A DNA stretch of 18,486 nucleotides from assembly GCA_001247695.2 (NCBI GenBank), contig LGRX02012821.1, forward strand, positions 1-18,486. The letters run 5' to 3'. Position 1 is the first letter of the stretch. Each line of letters opens with the position of its first letter. The position numbers and the translations under genes are program-made. Shown here one piece after another: positions 7,751 to 15,438 of the stretch. Origin of the DNA: Cymbomonas tetramitiformis. Lineage: Eukaryota > Chlorophyta > Pyramimonadophyceae > Pyramimonadales > Pyramimonadaceae. The notes under the pieces were generated by a model. That model was not told the origin of the DNA and made no database searches. It saw only the letters and a program-made list of their open reading frames with translations.

Positions 7751-8438
7751 CTTCCCTCGAGATGTCGAGGCTGGAGTGTTGCCCCAAGTCCGTCGCAGCG
7801 TTACTGACAGCGTCAGTGAAAGCTTTGATGAACTGTTTGGGGTTCACTCCTGCCGGGACCTCTACTGTGGGTGTAAAGATGAAGTCAGTCTTGTCAAAAT
7901 CCTCCAGGTCAGGCATCACGTCCCCGACTAAGGCAGTTAAAATAACTTTGCCGTCGTCAGGGAAGTAACGATGTGCTTCCCGCACTGAAGCGAGCGCTGG
8001 ACCGCCACAGAGATACTCCAACAACTCCTTTAGGAGTTTGTTTGCGTTGGGCATCACTGTGGCGGTGACGTCGTCCAGCCGGAAAGCATGTGCGAAAAGG
8101 GTGTTAAACCGCGTGAGGCGCGAGGTAAGCTCTTCAACGAGGGAGTCAAGTAGTGAGCGAGCATTAGACTCGTCACCACAAAACCTCCACTCGTCGATGG
8201 CGTCCCCTTTGCCACACAGCTTAGATTTAATTCCCCTTACAAGCGCCTCGATCTTCTGGTGGTCATCCAGGAAAGCTGCCGACTCAGAATCAAACTTCTT
8301 TTCAGCCGCTGATTGTTGAGATGAAGCCGCTACCGGTGTGGGCACAAGTTGATCGAATTGCAATTGCCTCTTAGAGGCACCAGCCGGGTGCGCTCTCAAT
8401 CTCGCTGGCGCCATCAGTTGGTAAGGTGTAGAGGCCAT
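7566..8438 (-). CDS. gag: Copia-like gag, N-terminal part (290 codons, frame-broken)
   Basis: It begins with an ATG at 8438 (MASTPYQLMAPARLR) in a good context and carries a mostly helical, charged domain as expected of a capsid protein that packages element RNA in cytoplasmic particles. The genuine frame probably runs to about HEDYAIEKVKHTG near 7660, where a one-base shift leads into the next fragment (AELTLVSCGLAIQRVYNTL). The remaining ~30 codons to the stop at 7566 look like out-of-frame read-through. The assignment as gag rests on its position before the zinc knuckle; the sequence itself is not a strongly recognisable capsid family. Confidence 0.65.
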   Translation of the reverse strand: MASTPYQLMAPARLRAHPAGASKRQLQFDQLVPTPVAASSQQSAAEKKFDSESAAFLDDHQKIEALVRGIKSKLCGKGDAIDEWRFCGDESNARSLLDSLVEELTSRLTRFNTLFAHAFRLDDVTATVMPNANKLLKELLEYLCGGPALASVREAHRYFPDDGKVILTALVGDVMPDLEDFDKTDFIFTPTVEVPAGVNPKQFIKAFTDAVSNAATDLGQHSSLDISREDAVRLFLRRTCPVTYKQVHEDYAIEKVKHTGRADPGELWTRDSAGLQHTRESEATDKRILQ

Positions 8439-8845
8439 GCCGAAATTTTACAGTCGCGGTGCTCGAGCGTTAGTCAATAAAATCCAAGAATTCAAAATGT
8501 TCGGTGATCAAGGTTCTAAAAAATGCACTACAAAGTTCTCGCCAAGAGAAAACAAATTTACACTTGAACAATCTATAGAAAATAAGGGGAGGGGCTTCAA
8601 ATGCGGGGTCAAAGGTTCAAATTTTACAGCCGCGAAATAGGGTAGGGTAAGAGAGGGTGGCGATCGTGTCGTGAGGCTTGATGTTGACGCGCGTGCTGCT
8701 TCGGAGACTGCGGCTAGCTAGACCGGTCCATCTTAGTCCTAGGCAATTGTGCTCACGAACGGAAAATCATCCTCTCTCTCACTCTACCCCTTTCGTGACT
8801 AGTGCGTCCTAGAACCTCATGCCCCGATCTTCAGCCCCGAGCCCC
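8439..8845. other. Presumed 5' leader / LTR side of the copia-like element
   Basis: This lies immediately upstream of the gag ATG, where a 5' LTR and primer-binding site should sit. No LTR can be verified because the other end is missing, and I found no convincing primer-binding site. A 15-bp direct repeat (AATTTTACAG[T/C]CGCG) occurs at 8444-8458 and 8620-8634. A + strand 67-codon ORF (8437-8640) starts at an ATG that overlaps the gag ATG on the opposite strand; it has no recognisable domain. Confidence 0.35.
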
Positions 8846-8852
8846 TATAAAG
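8846..8852 (+). promoter_or_regulatory. TATA-like box (TATAAAG)
   Basis: TATAAAG lies in a GC-rich surround (CCCC before it). It is followed by a 6-bp hairpin (ACCACC 8886-8891 with GGTGGT 8899-8904) and by a small ORF at 9010. The function is inferred from the motif alone. Confidence 0.35.
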
Positions 8853-9009
8853 GCTTTAGCCAGCCATAATTGGCGGTTTTAACTAACCACCTTAGGCCGG
8901 TGGTGGGCGCAAACCTGTGAAAACAAACACACGGTGAAGCACTACAAGTCAGGTGCTACGCTCGCATATGTCAACCGTGAAACTGTGAAGCTATACACAA
9001 GATAATACG

Positions 9010-9165
9010 ATGTGTTATAGCTTCCGCCGAAAGAATGTGATGACAGCCCCTAAGGTGTCAGATGTGGAAATGACAGATGCTATGAACTGTCTGACTACCG
9101 AAGTCGATATCGGAGATGGCGCTGATGACAGTGAAGAAGTCATAGTAGTCGAACCATATCGGTGA
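9010..9165 (+). CDS. Small acidic ORF of unknown function, possibly a broken gene start
   Basis: It has 51 codons from an ATG and encodes a protein with a basic N-terminus (CYSFRRKN) followed by an acidic stretch (DVEMTDAMN..., DIGDGADDSEE). After its stop, another frame continues as DDTDDDDTVGV until 9228, so the acidic character carries on across a frame change. It lies 160 bp after a TATA-like box. I do not recognise it. It may be the 5' remnant of a gene interrupted by the tandem array at 9209, or coincidental. Confidence 0.3.
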   Translation: MCYSFRRKNVMTAPKVSDVEMTDAMNCLTTEVDIGDGADDSEEVIVVEPYR

Positions 9166-9208
9166 TGACACAGATGATGATGACACTGTCGGCGTGCCAA
9201 ATCTAGCA

Positions 9209-9461
9209 CGCAGTATGTATCCAACATACTAAATGTTCCGTTTCAATACATATTCAATAGGTCCGCAATATATATACAACATATTGAATTTGCATGTTCA
9301 ATACGTATGCAATAGGTCCGCAGTATGTATCCAACATACTGAATGTTTCGTTTCAATACATATTCAATAGGTCCGCAATATATATACGACATATTGAATT
9401 TACATGTTCAATACGTATGCAGTAGGTCCGCAGTGTGTATCCAACATATTGAATGTTGACT
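9209..9461. repeat. 110-bp tandem repeat built of two ~55-bp subunits
   Basis: The anchor CAGTATGTATCCAACATA recurs at 9211, 9321 and 9431 (as CAGTGTGTATCC in the last). TTTCAATACATATTCAATAG recurs at 9241 and 9351. Both give a period of 110 bp. Within each unit two related ~55-bp halves alternate (GGTCCGCAATATATATAC against GGTCCGCAGTATGTATCC), so it is a higher-order dimer repeat. Confidence 0.92.
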
Positions 9462-9789
9462 TACAATATGTATACAATATGTGAGCAATATGTCTGCAAC
9501 ATGCCTTCATAGTGTTTGCGACATGCATGGTGCATGTCTCCAACCCTATACTACACATGTGTTGAAGGCATATTGAAATAACTCTCTGCATCAGAACTTC
9601 AATATGTCTCCAATACATGAGGGCTCACTGCAATACTATGTTGCACACATGTTGGAGCGCTTGCAGGCATATTGCACACATATTGTAACATTTTTTATTG
9701 TATTGAACATTTATTGTCAATACGCGTGCAATATGCCTGCAATATGTGTTCAATACGATGTATTGCACGCGTCCAGAAACGTAGGGCAG
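9462..9789. other. Degenerate CAATATGT-rich repeat tract
   Basis: This tract continues the flavour of the neighbouring array: CAATATGT, ACATATTG, GCAACATG and CCTGCAATATG occur many times on both strands without a fixed period. No gene is seen. It forms the 3' flank of the MULE-like gene that ends at 9790. Confidence 0.6.
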
Positions 9790-12700
9790 TCACAAAGAGC
9801 ACGAGTCCCCATCAATGGGACACTTCGGATCCTGAAGGTTGAAGCAGACCTCCACGATGTCCTCGGAGTACTTTCGAATCTGGTACATGGAGTGGACGAA
9901 TCCCTTGGGATTCTCATCACGGATGATCTGCCGAAACTTACTGACGCGCATCTGGTTAACCACCTTCCCAGTCGAGGTCAAGTTCATGTATATGAAGTCA
10001 AAACCATCGAGGCGCCGGGGATACATGCAGAAGTTTGTTTCCCCAACCTCCTCGCATACCAGTGCATAAGCCGCCCTCAAGAAAGGAAGCGCATACCTGT
10101 ACATTAAGATAACTTATCAGCGATTGGAGTATGTTACAGCATGCAGGCATCATGAAACGTCGATGGACGATACATTAATACCTCACCTTTAAGAGAATCG
10201 ACGATAAGAGACCAGCCAGCGGTTTTTTTCTTTTTTTTTGGGGGGGGTCGCGTTTTTTACGATGACCCTGAGCCTTTTCAAATCGTTAAGAGAATGGGTC
10301 CAAATAAGAGAACGGGAGCTGGCTAGATGAGGAAATATGGTTGGGAAACCATGTTAAACCATGTATTAAATATGGTATGGTCGCAAATAAGGAACAAACC
10401 TGGCTATCGCTGACCTTATTGGATCGCGCTTCGTTAAGCGCCGCTGGCGTGTTGGGGGGCGGGGGGGGGTTCACTTTTTTCCGATGAGGCTGGCTGACCG
10501 CATATCCCTGTTCTCTTAAATATGCAGTATTACTGTACAACAACATATAATCATAGAAAGGTGGAAGAAAAGTACCGGTTGCTAATGCAGTGAGAGAACG
10601 TGTCACGGTTCTTGAAGCAACGAGTCGTCGTGATCAATGTCTGAGAAGATTGGGTCAAAGCGGTATAGTGGGAAGCTTTAGCCATGACATAACGTTTATC
10701 CTCACGATGGCCACGTTCATTAGACTGCATTATAGGCTTGACACCAGGCATCCCACTTGCACCACGATTGAACGAAACGTGCCGCCCATGAGTGAAGTTG
10801 TGAACCGCACGGGCGAATGCGCTCAGGTATAGGGCTGTCCAATCCGACTTGGCGACATCGGCAATCAGCTGCCTCATTTCTGGTGTGAAAGCGCCCTCGA
10901 GCGTCACTCGGTCCGCAAGCACTTTTTCTCGGTGCACGTCAGGTACATGCCTGAATAAAAAACAGTCGGAGAGATGGGGTCAGTCAGTGAGATGGTTGAG
11001 AATAGTATGAATGATATGATAAAAGTGACACCGGATCAAAAGCAGTGGTGCAATAAGCAGGGTGGTGACTTACTTTGTCGTAGCTGTTTGCCAAAGCCGA
11101 CGGACGTGCTCGTTATCCGTGATGGATAGCACCTTCGGCAAATCGCCAGGGCTATCAATCTCAAGCGCGGCAGCCGTGAGAGCCCGCATGGGATCACCAC
11201 AGACGATAGAGATGGGAAGGTCGACGTCAAAGGCAAGCTTGCCATACTTGCGTAGAGCTCGAAGGCCAACGAGGTAAGAGAACTTGGACTCGGACTTGGC
11301 AAATACGTAAAGATAAAGGTAATAAGATTGGCGAGGCTTGTGTCTGGAGTCAGAGAAGGAAGCCCACTGTCCGTTGTCCTCAAAGGTCACACCGTCAACA
11401 CCCATGTCAATAAGAATATAATCACCTTGTTGTTTACCAAAGGACGCATCAGCTTTAACACAAAAAATGTTCTTCCCATTATGCGATTGGTGCTCGCGAC
11501 GGATGTTGTCACCCAAAGTCAGACAGGTCATGGCGATCGCAGGACCAAACTCGTCGGACCTGCATAGGAAGACAAAGGTTCAGCAAACGTGACAATGTAT
11601 TTGGGAAAGATTTCTCGGAACTAACCCCCGGAAACTTTGCGCCCCATTCCGGAACAACAGAGCCCGACCAAGGCGGGGCTCCGCCAAGTAAAAGCATGAC
11701 GTCTTACACGGCGAACCGAGGCGACATGATTTACAATACTTATAGCATTGCCCACAGACTTTTTATTCCGAGAGATCTTTCCCAAATAGAGAACACCAAG
11801 AAATAGACTAAAATATGAAGGCAGGAACCAGCAAAGCCTTCACTCAGTGCACCCAACGGGCAGCCGTACCTCGCATCGTAAGCCTTTGTAAACACTATGT
11901 GACAAAGGTGGACAATATTAAAGGCAAACAAGTGAAAAGATTTTACCTTTCGTAGGACACCACGAATGCCTCAGCACGAGCCTTGTGAAGGGACCAAACA
12001 AGAAAATCCTCGCGTGTCGCGGGCATCTCGTTGTTCTCCACCCAGGTGTTAAGTTGTGCGACGGTATCGATCGAGTGCGACTCTGATAAGAAACAAAACA
12101 AACGTTAGCACACTCAAACATCACACATGGTGAGGTGAAGCGCACACATGGTCACAAACACAGCGGAGCAGGTCAGGTAATTATTTCGTAAGACCGATAC
12201 CCGCGCACGTCGGGATAGTTCGCACCTGAGCCAGGACACCGTTGGCGCTTTACAAAGTTCCGGACATGTTGCATGGAGGGGTATGTTGCACGGTCTGCCT
12301 CGGAGCCATCCCAGTGATCTCCGACGACCGCATGCAAGGCGAGCATAGGCTGCCCGCGATTGGCAGTTGCGTGTTGGGAGATCTCCTCCCGGAAGTGCAA
12401 AGGCACCCCGACGTGTTTGCCAGTGGCGACCTCAAAGTGCTCACTGCCGTTGTGGAAGACATCCCACTTCCCAGATAACACGTTAAACTGATATTTTTCA
12501 GCGTATGGGCAGGGATTCCCGTCGGCGTCTTGGTGTGTCAGACAGCCATAGGTGCGGGAATATTCCGACTGCGTCAATCTGCCCATGTGAATGGACTGGG
12601 ACTTGACGAATGCCCGATGCTCCTTGAAGGTGTCAAAGGACGTGCGGCAAGCGAGGTGTACCCACTCCGTTGTAACCTGCACGGTGCTTGGTTGGTCAGT

Positions 12701-13218
12701 GTACTTCGAAAAATCGTTAGGCCATAAACCGGGATGGGTAAAACATATTCAGGGTGACTGTCAAATATGCAATTCTACAGAGATTGATAGACACGATAAA
12801 ATAGAGGATCAAGCCGAACCTTTTTCGCTTGCTTTTTGGGGGCATCCTTGCTGTCGGAGCAAGCGGGTTCTTCGAAAGAGTTAAGGGACAAATCCAGCAG
12901 CGGGGCACGTTCGCCAGCAGCAGCCTTAGCAAAACCCGGTCTGGTAACCGCATTTCCGCCGATCTGCGAACAAAACATAACGTTTCATCCAAGAGGGACG
13001 CTCAGAAGCTCGCATAAACAGGAGGGCCACGGGGTACGTATGACAAGCAGAGAACACAAAAATGTGACCTCCAGGTTCACGTCGCTCCATTCTTCAGTGA
13101 TGTCAAATGCCATCACTGCAGGGTGTCTTGTGGGTTGAAAGTTCGCGTAGTCGCTCCAAGCGGCATGCGCACGCTGGAGCAGGACATTTTGTGTGGGCGG
13201 AAGATTCTCGTTGCTCAT
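9790..13218 (-). CDS. Seven-exon MULE-like transposase gene (682 aa, frame intact)
   Basis: Exons on the minus strand are 13218-13069, 12963-12820, 12676-12226, 12082-11947, 11559-11074, 10950-10576 and 10096-9790. Every intron is GT-AG, and donor and acceptor phases agree at all six junctions (0, 0, 1, 2, 2, 2), giving 2049 nt with one terminal stop. The best donors are AAAG|GTAAAA, CAG|GTGCGA and AAA|GTAAGT; good acceptors include TTTGTTCGCAG. In the spliced protein a C-X10-C-X18-H-X4-H pattern (C143, C154, H173, H178) looks like a FLYWCH/WRKY-type DNA-binding finger. D331 (KADASFG), D416 (VCGDP) and E534 (QSNERGH) are candidates for the MULE DDE triad. MULE transposases cut and paste DNA in the nucleus. 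The superfamily call is from motif order and feel, not alignment. The start ATG at 13218 is the only one that opens exon 1. No C-terminal SWIM finger is in frame, although CDCPTF appears one frame over just past the stop. Confidence 0.65.
10097..10575 (-). other. Intron 6 of the MULE-like gene (479 bp)
   Basis: The donor reads ACCG|GTACTT and the acceptor TGTACAG|G. It is far longer than introns 1, 2, 3 and 5 (105-143 bp). The excess is accounted for by an inverted-repeat-bounded segment at 10188-10520, without which about 146 bp would remain. Confidence 0.6.
10188..10520. mobile_element. MITE-like segment in intron 6 with ~33-bp imperfect inverted ends
   Basis: The left end reads TTTAAGAGAA (10188-10197) then CAGCCAGC (10213-10220). 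The right end reads GCTGGCTG (10489-10496) then TTCTCTTAAA (10511-10520), its inverted counterpart with nearly equal spacing (15 against 14 bp). TTAA lies at both extremes. Inside are further AAGAGAA copies (near 10290 and 10309) and two G-tract modules, each followed by a T-run and CGATGA (near 10240 and 10463). No ORF is present. I see no target-site duplication beyond the possible TTAA. Confidence 0.5.
11560..11946 (-). other. Intron 4 of the MULE-like gene (387 bp)
   Basis: The donor is AAAG|GTAAAA and the acceptor CTATGCAG|G. It contains the 191-bp inverted-repeat segment at 11598-11788; without it the intron would be about 196 bp. Confidence 0.6.
11598..11788. mobile_element. MITE-like 191-bp segment with 23-bp inverted ends in intron 4
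   Basis: The segment 11598-11620 (beginning TATTTGGGAAAGAT) and the reverse complement of 11766-11788 match at 22 of 23 bases. The interior is non-coding and holds a GGCGG/CCGCC hairpin near 11672-11684. The flanks show no clear target-site duplication. It could be a non-autonomous DNA element or a structured RNA element in the intron. Confidence 0.6.
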
Positions 13219-13796
13219 TTTGCAGAGGTAGGAGGCACCGACAAAAATCGAAATAAAGGGAGGGAAAGGACGAACCTTTTAAACATGTTCTCCAAAGGCC
13301 TTGGTTATCCGCTTGACATTGGTTGCCTTGAGGGATAAGGGCTTATCCCTGTAATGTTGCACAGCTGGACAGTTTTGGATAAACTTAGAGGGGCAGGCGG
13401 CTAGGTGTCAGGTGGCCAGCCTGGAAACGGTAGCCTTGCTGTCGAGCCTATCCTGAAAATGTGGGGTTTTTTGCGGGAAAGATGCCATAACGGAGAAGGG
13501 TGGGTTTTTTAAAGCTTGCTGTGCGGTGAACTGAAGGTTCTTGCGGAAGGCTGCTGAGCCGCAAATAGTTGCGAAAACGGGTCCAAGTATACAGATAGTC
13601 TCAGGGTAAGAGTAGCTTTTCCCGCTGTTGACTGTTGACACTCGCGCGACGGATAACAGTCCGATGATTTGGAGACATTCCGTTCGGTCGATGGAGGACT
13701 GTCGATGTCGCACGTGCGTTTTTCGAACGAATTTGAATTCTCGAATTCATCGTCGCTGTCAATGGAGACCTGTCGCTGTGGCACCCAACGACCCAC
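13219..13796. other. Upstream region of the MULE-like gene; no firm gene
   Basis: This is the presumed promoter side of the minus-strand transposase gene. It contains a 20-bp palindrome (13331-13350; arms AGGGATAAG and CTTATCCCT around GG). Minus-strand ORFs of 95-101 codons overlap at 13408-13796, but they fall partly on degenerate copies of the downstream repeat (GTTCGGTCGA motifs), so I do not call them. Confidence 0.4.
13331..13350. repeat. 20-bp palindrome, 9-bp perfect arms
   Basis: AGGGATAAG and CTTATCCCT flank a GG centre. It lies 113 bp upstream of the MULE-like start codon, a place where a dyad could bind a regulator, but no function is shown. Confidence 0.7.
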
Positions 13797-14355
13797 GATC
13801 GCTGTGACAACTTAAAGCTCTTGTCTTCGGAAACGTATCCGTTAGCACGCGAGATCCGACAGTCCGATCGTTCGGTCGACGATTCGATCGATCGGTCGAA
13901 AATTAGTTGATGTAGGATTGGAGTATATTCAAGATCGCTGCGACAATTTCAAGATCTTGTCTTCGGAACGTATCCGTTAGCACGCGAGACCCGACAGTCC
14001 GATCGTTCGGTCGACGATTCGATCGATCGGTCGAAAATTAGTTGATGTAGGATTGGAGTATATTCAAGATCGCTGCGACAATTTCAAGATCTTGTCTTCG
14101 GAACGCATCCGTTAGCACGCGAGATCCGACAGTCCGATCGTTCGGTCGACGATTCGATCGATCGGTCGAAAATTAGTTGATGTAGGATTGTGTTGTATTC
14201 AAGATCCTTGCGACAACTTGAAGATGCCCTTCTTCAAGAATCTGTCATCTGACTGTCCGATCGTTCGGTCGACGATTCGATCGGGCGGTCGAAAAATAGT
14301 CGATGGGGGGATGGTGTATCTTCCAAAGGCGAGTGACGACGCTGAAGATCAAAAT
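13797..14355. repeat. 135-bp tandem array rich in CGATCG, about four copies
   Basis: The anchor AGTCCGATCGTTCGGTCGAC begins at 13861, 13996 and 14131 (exact 135-bp period), with a degenerate fourth at 14254 after 123 bp. Other shared blocks are CTTGTCTTCGGAA, CGTTAGCACGCGAGA and GAAAATTAGTTGATGTAGG. Each copy can pair CCGATCG with a downstream CGATCGG (18-nt loop in the first three copies), and this pairing potential survives in the degenerate copy. Confidence 0.92.
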
Positions 14356-15438
14356 TTGTGATGTGGAAATTTTTTGAGCAGTTTTGACAGTGTTCCGATG
14401 ACGATGTCATTTCGTCCCCCAACCTTTTTTTGTGAAATCTTGCATCGTCCCTTTAAGGGAACGAATGCCCGTTTCTGGTTTTTTCAGAAGATTCGGAATT
14501 TTTGACGTGCGACAGAAATATTTCTTGCGACAGCGACAGAAATGACCATGAATGCGACAAAAAAGACCGGGTTCCGAACCGACTGCATGGCATAGCCGAA
14601 ATTTTGTATGCAGTGCGCGCATCCTATTACCGCGTGGTAACGATAGCTGCCCCGCAAAGCGCAACGATTGCACCCACGCATCAACAACTTCTGCTAAGAC
14701 AAGCTTTCGGATGACACTGCGGTGCGCGCACGCGACGTTTCACCTTATACTATTATATATCGGATATTGCGTGCATCCACTTCGAATTTTGGCGGTGTTA
14801 TTCAATCTCATCCACTTACCAGTGTGCACCAACATTCACGCCACCGTGTTTCTCCCCCCCCACATTGATTGTGTTCCACGTTATGTGAGAGCTTACATGG
14901 TGTAGAAGTTATGCATCTAACGTTATGTGCCAATCTGCTTTGATCTCGGGTCAGAACTATGCTGCAGACCTACGTTGCAATCACTTGCTGCCTGAAGCAT
15001 GGTTCGGTATCGGTTGCAAACGCCGTCATGGATCGATTTCCGCATTATCTGTAGATAGTTGCAAAAACCAAATAAACACTAATATATAATTGAAATCAAG
15101 AAAAATGCCAAAAAAGGAACATCCGTTCTTGATCCCAGCCAACCCCTCAAAACTAGTCGCTCCACATTCATCCATCACATCTACGAAACTAAGACAGTGA
15201 TACTATTGAACTCCCTGCAATCGAGTGTTTGAATGTAGTTGAATATCACGGCCTCGAATATCACGGCGGCTGCGTCACTGAGGCACACGGAAATGAACTT
15301 CTGGAAGTTCTTCTAGACTAAGCATGCGCAATATTGGCTTCGATGAATGCAGTGCAACACTCAATTGCTTTGTGGCTGCTTGGCTTGCCTCTGCATACGC
15401 CCTCTCGTTGCATCAGCTTTATGGGCGATGGCAAGTGT
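14356..15438. other. Intergenic stretch between repeat array and TRAPPC9-like gene
   Basis: I see no recognisable gene, RNA gene or element. The longest + strand ORF (14552-14905) has no domain-like character. Minor direct repeats exist: CGACAGAAAT twice near 14510-14540 and GAATATCACGG twice near 15241-15266. The sequence nearest 15438 is the 3' flank of the minus-strand TRAPPC9-like gene. Confidence 0.5.

Larger units (their letters stand above)
3047..8438 (-). mobile_element. Ty1/copia-like retrotransposon, frame-broken and lacking RT/RNase H
   Basis: Reading from 8438 downward, the order is gag, CCHC zinc knuckle, hydrophobic spacer, aspartic protease (DSGA), pre-integrase zinc domain and D,D35E integrase. 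Integrase ahead of the expected position of RT is the diagnostic copia order. The coding frame changes at about 7650, 6090, 5080, 4350 and 3300, so no continuous polyprotein exists here. Sequence ends at 3047 without the RT YVDD box or RNase H, and then a tandem array begins. No paired LTRs can be compared because the 3' end is missing. This is either a decaying copy or a sequence with indel errors; the loss of RT cannot be explained by small indels. Confidence 0.85.

Noticed and set aside
9140..9165. Minus-strand GGTTCGACTAC resembling a tRNA B-box
   Set aside because: The flanks do not form a T-stem, and no A-box or acceptor stem was found.
9604..10107. + strand 167-codon ORF opposite the last MULE-like exon
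   Set aside because: It begins in the CAATATGT tract and is explained by the minus-strand exon; no recognisable motif.
13331..13350. Resemblance of AGGGATAA to a homing endonuclease target
   Set aside because: Only the first half matches; the 20-mer is simply palindromic and no endonuclease gene is present.
13408..13810. Minus-strand ORFs of 95-101 codons upstream of the MULE-like gene, one with an acidic Ser/Asp stretch
   Set aside because: They overlap one another in different frames and sit partly on degenerate copies of the GTTCGGTCGA repeat; no domain seen.
14552..14905. + strand 117-codon ORF
   Set aside because: No domain-like composition and no supporting context; probably chance.
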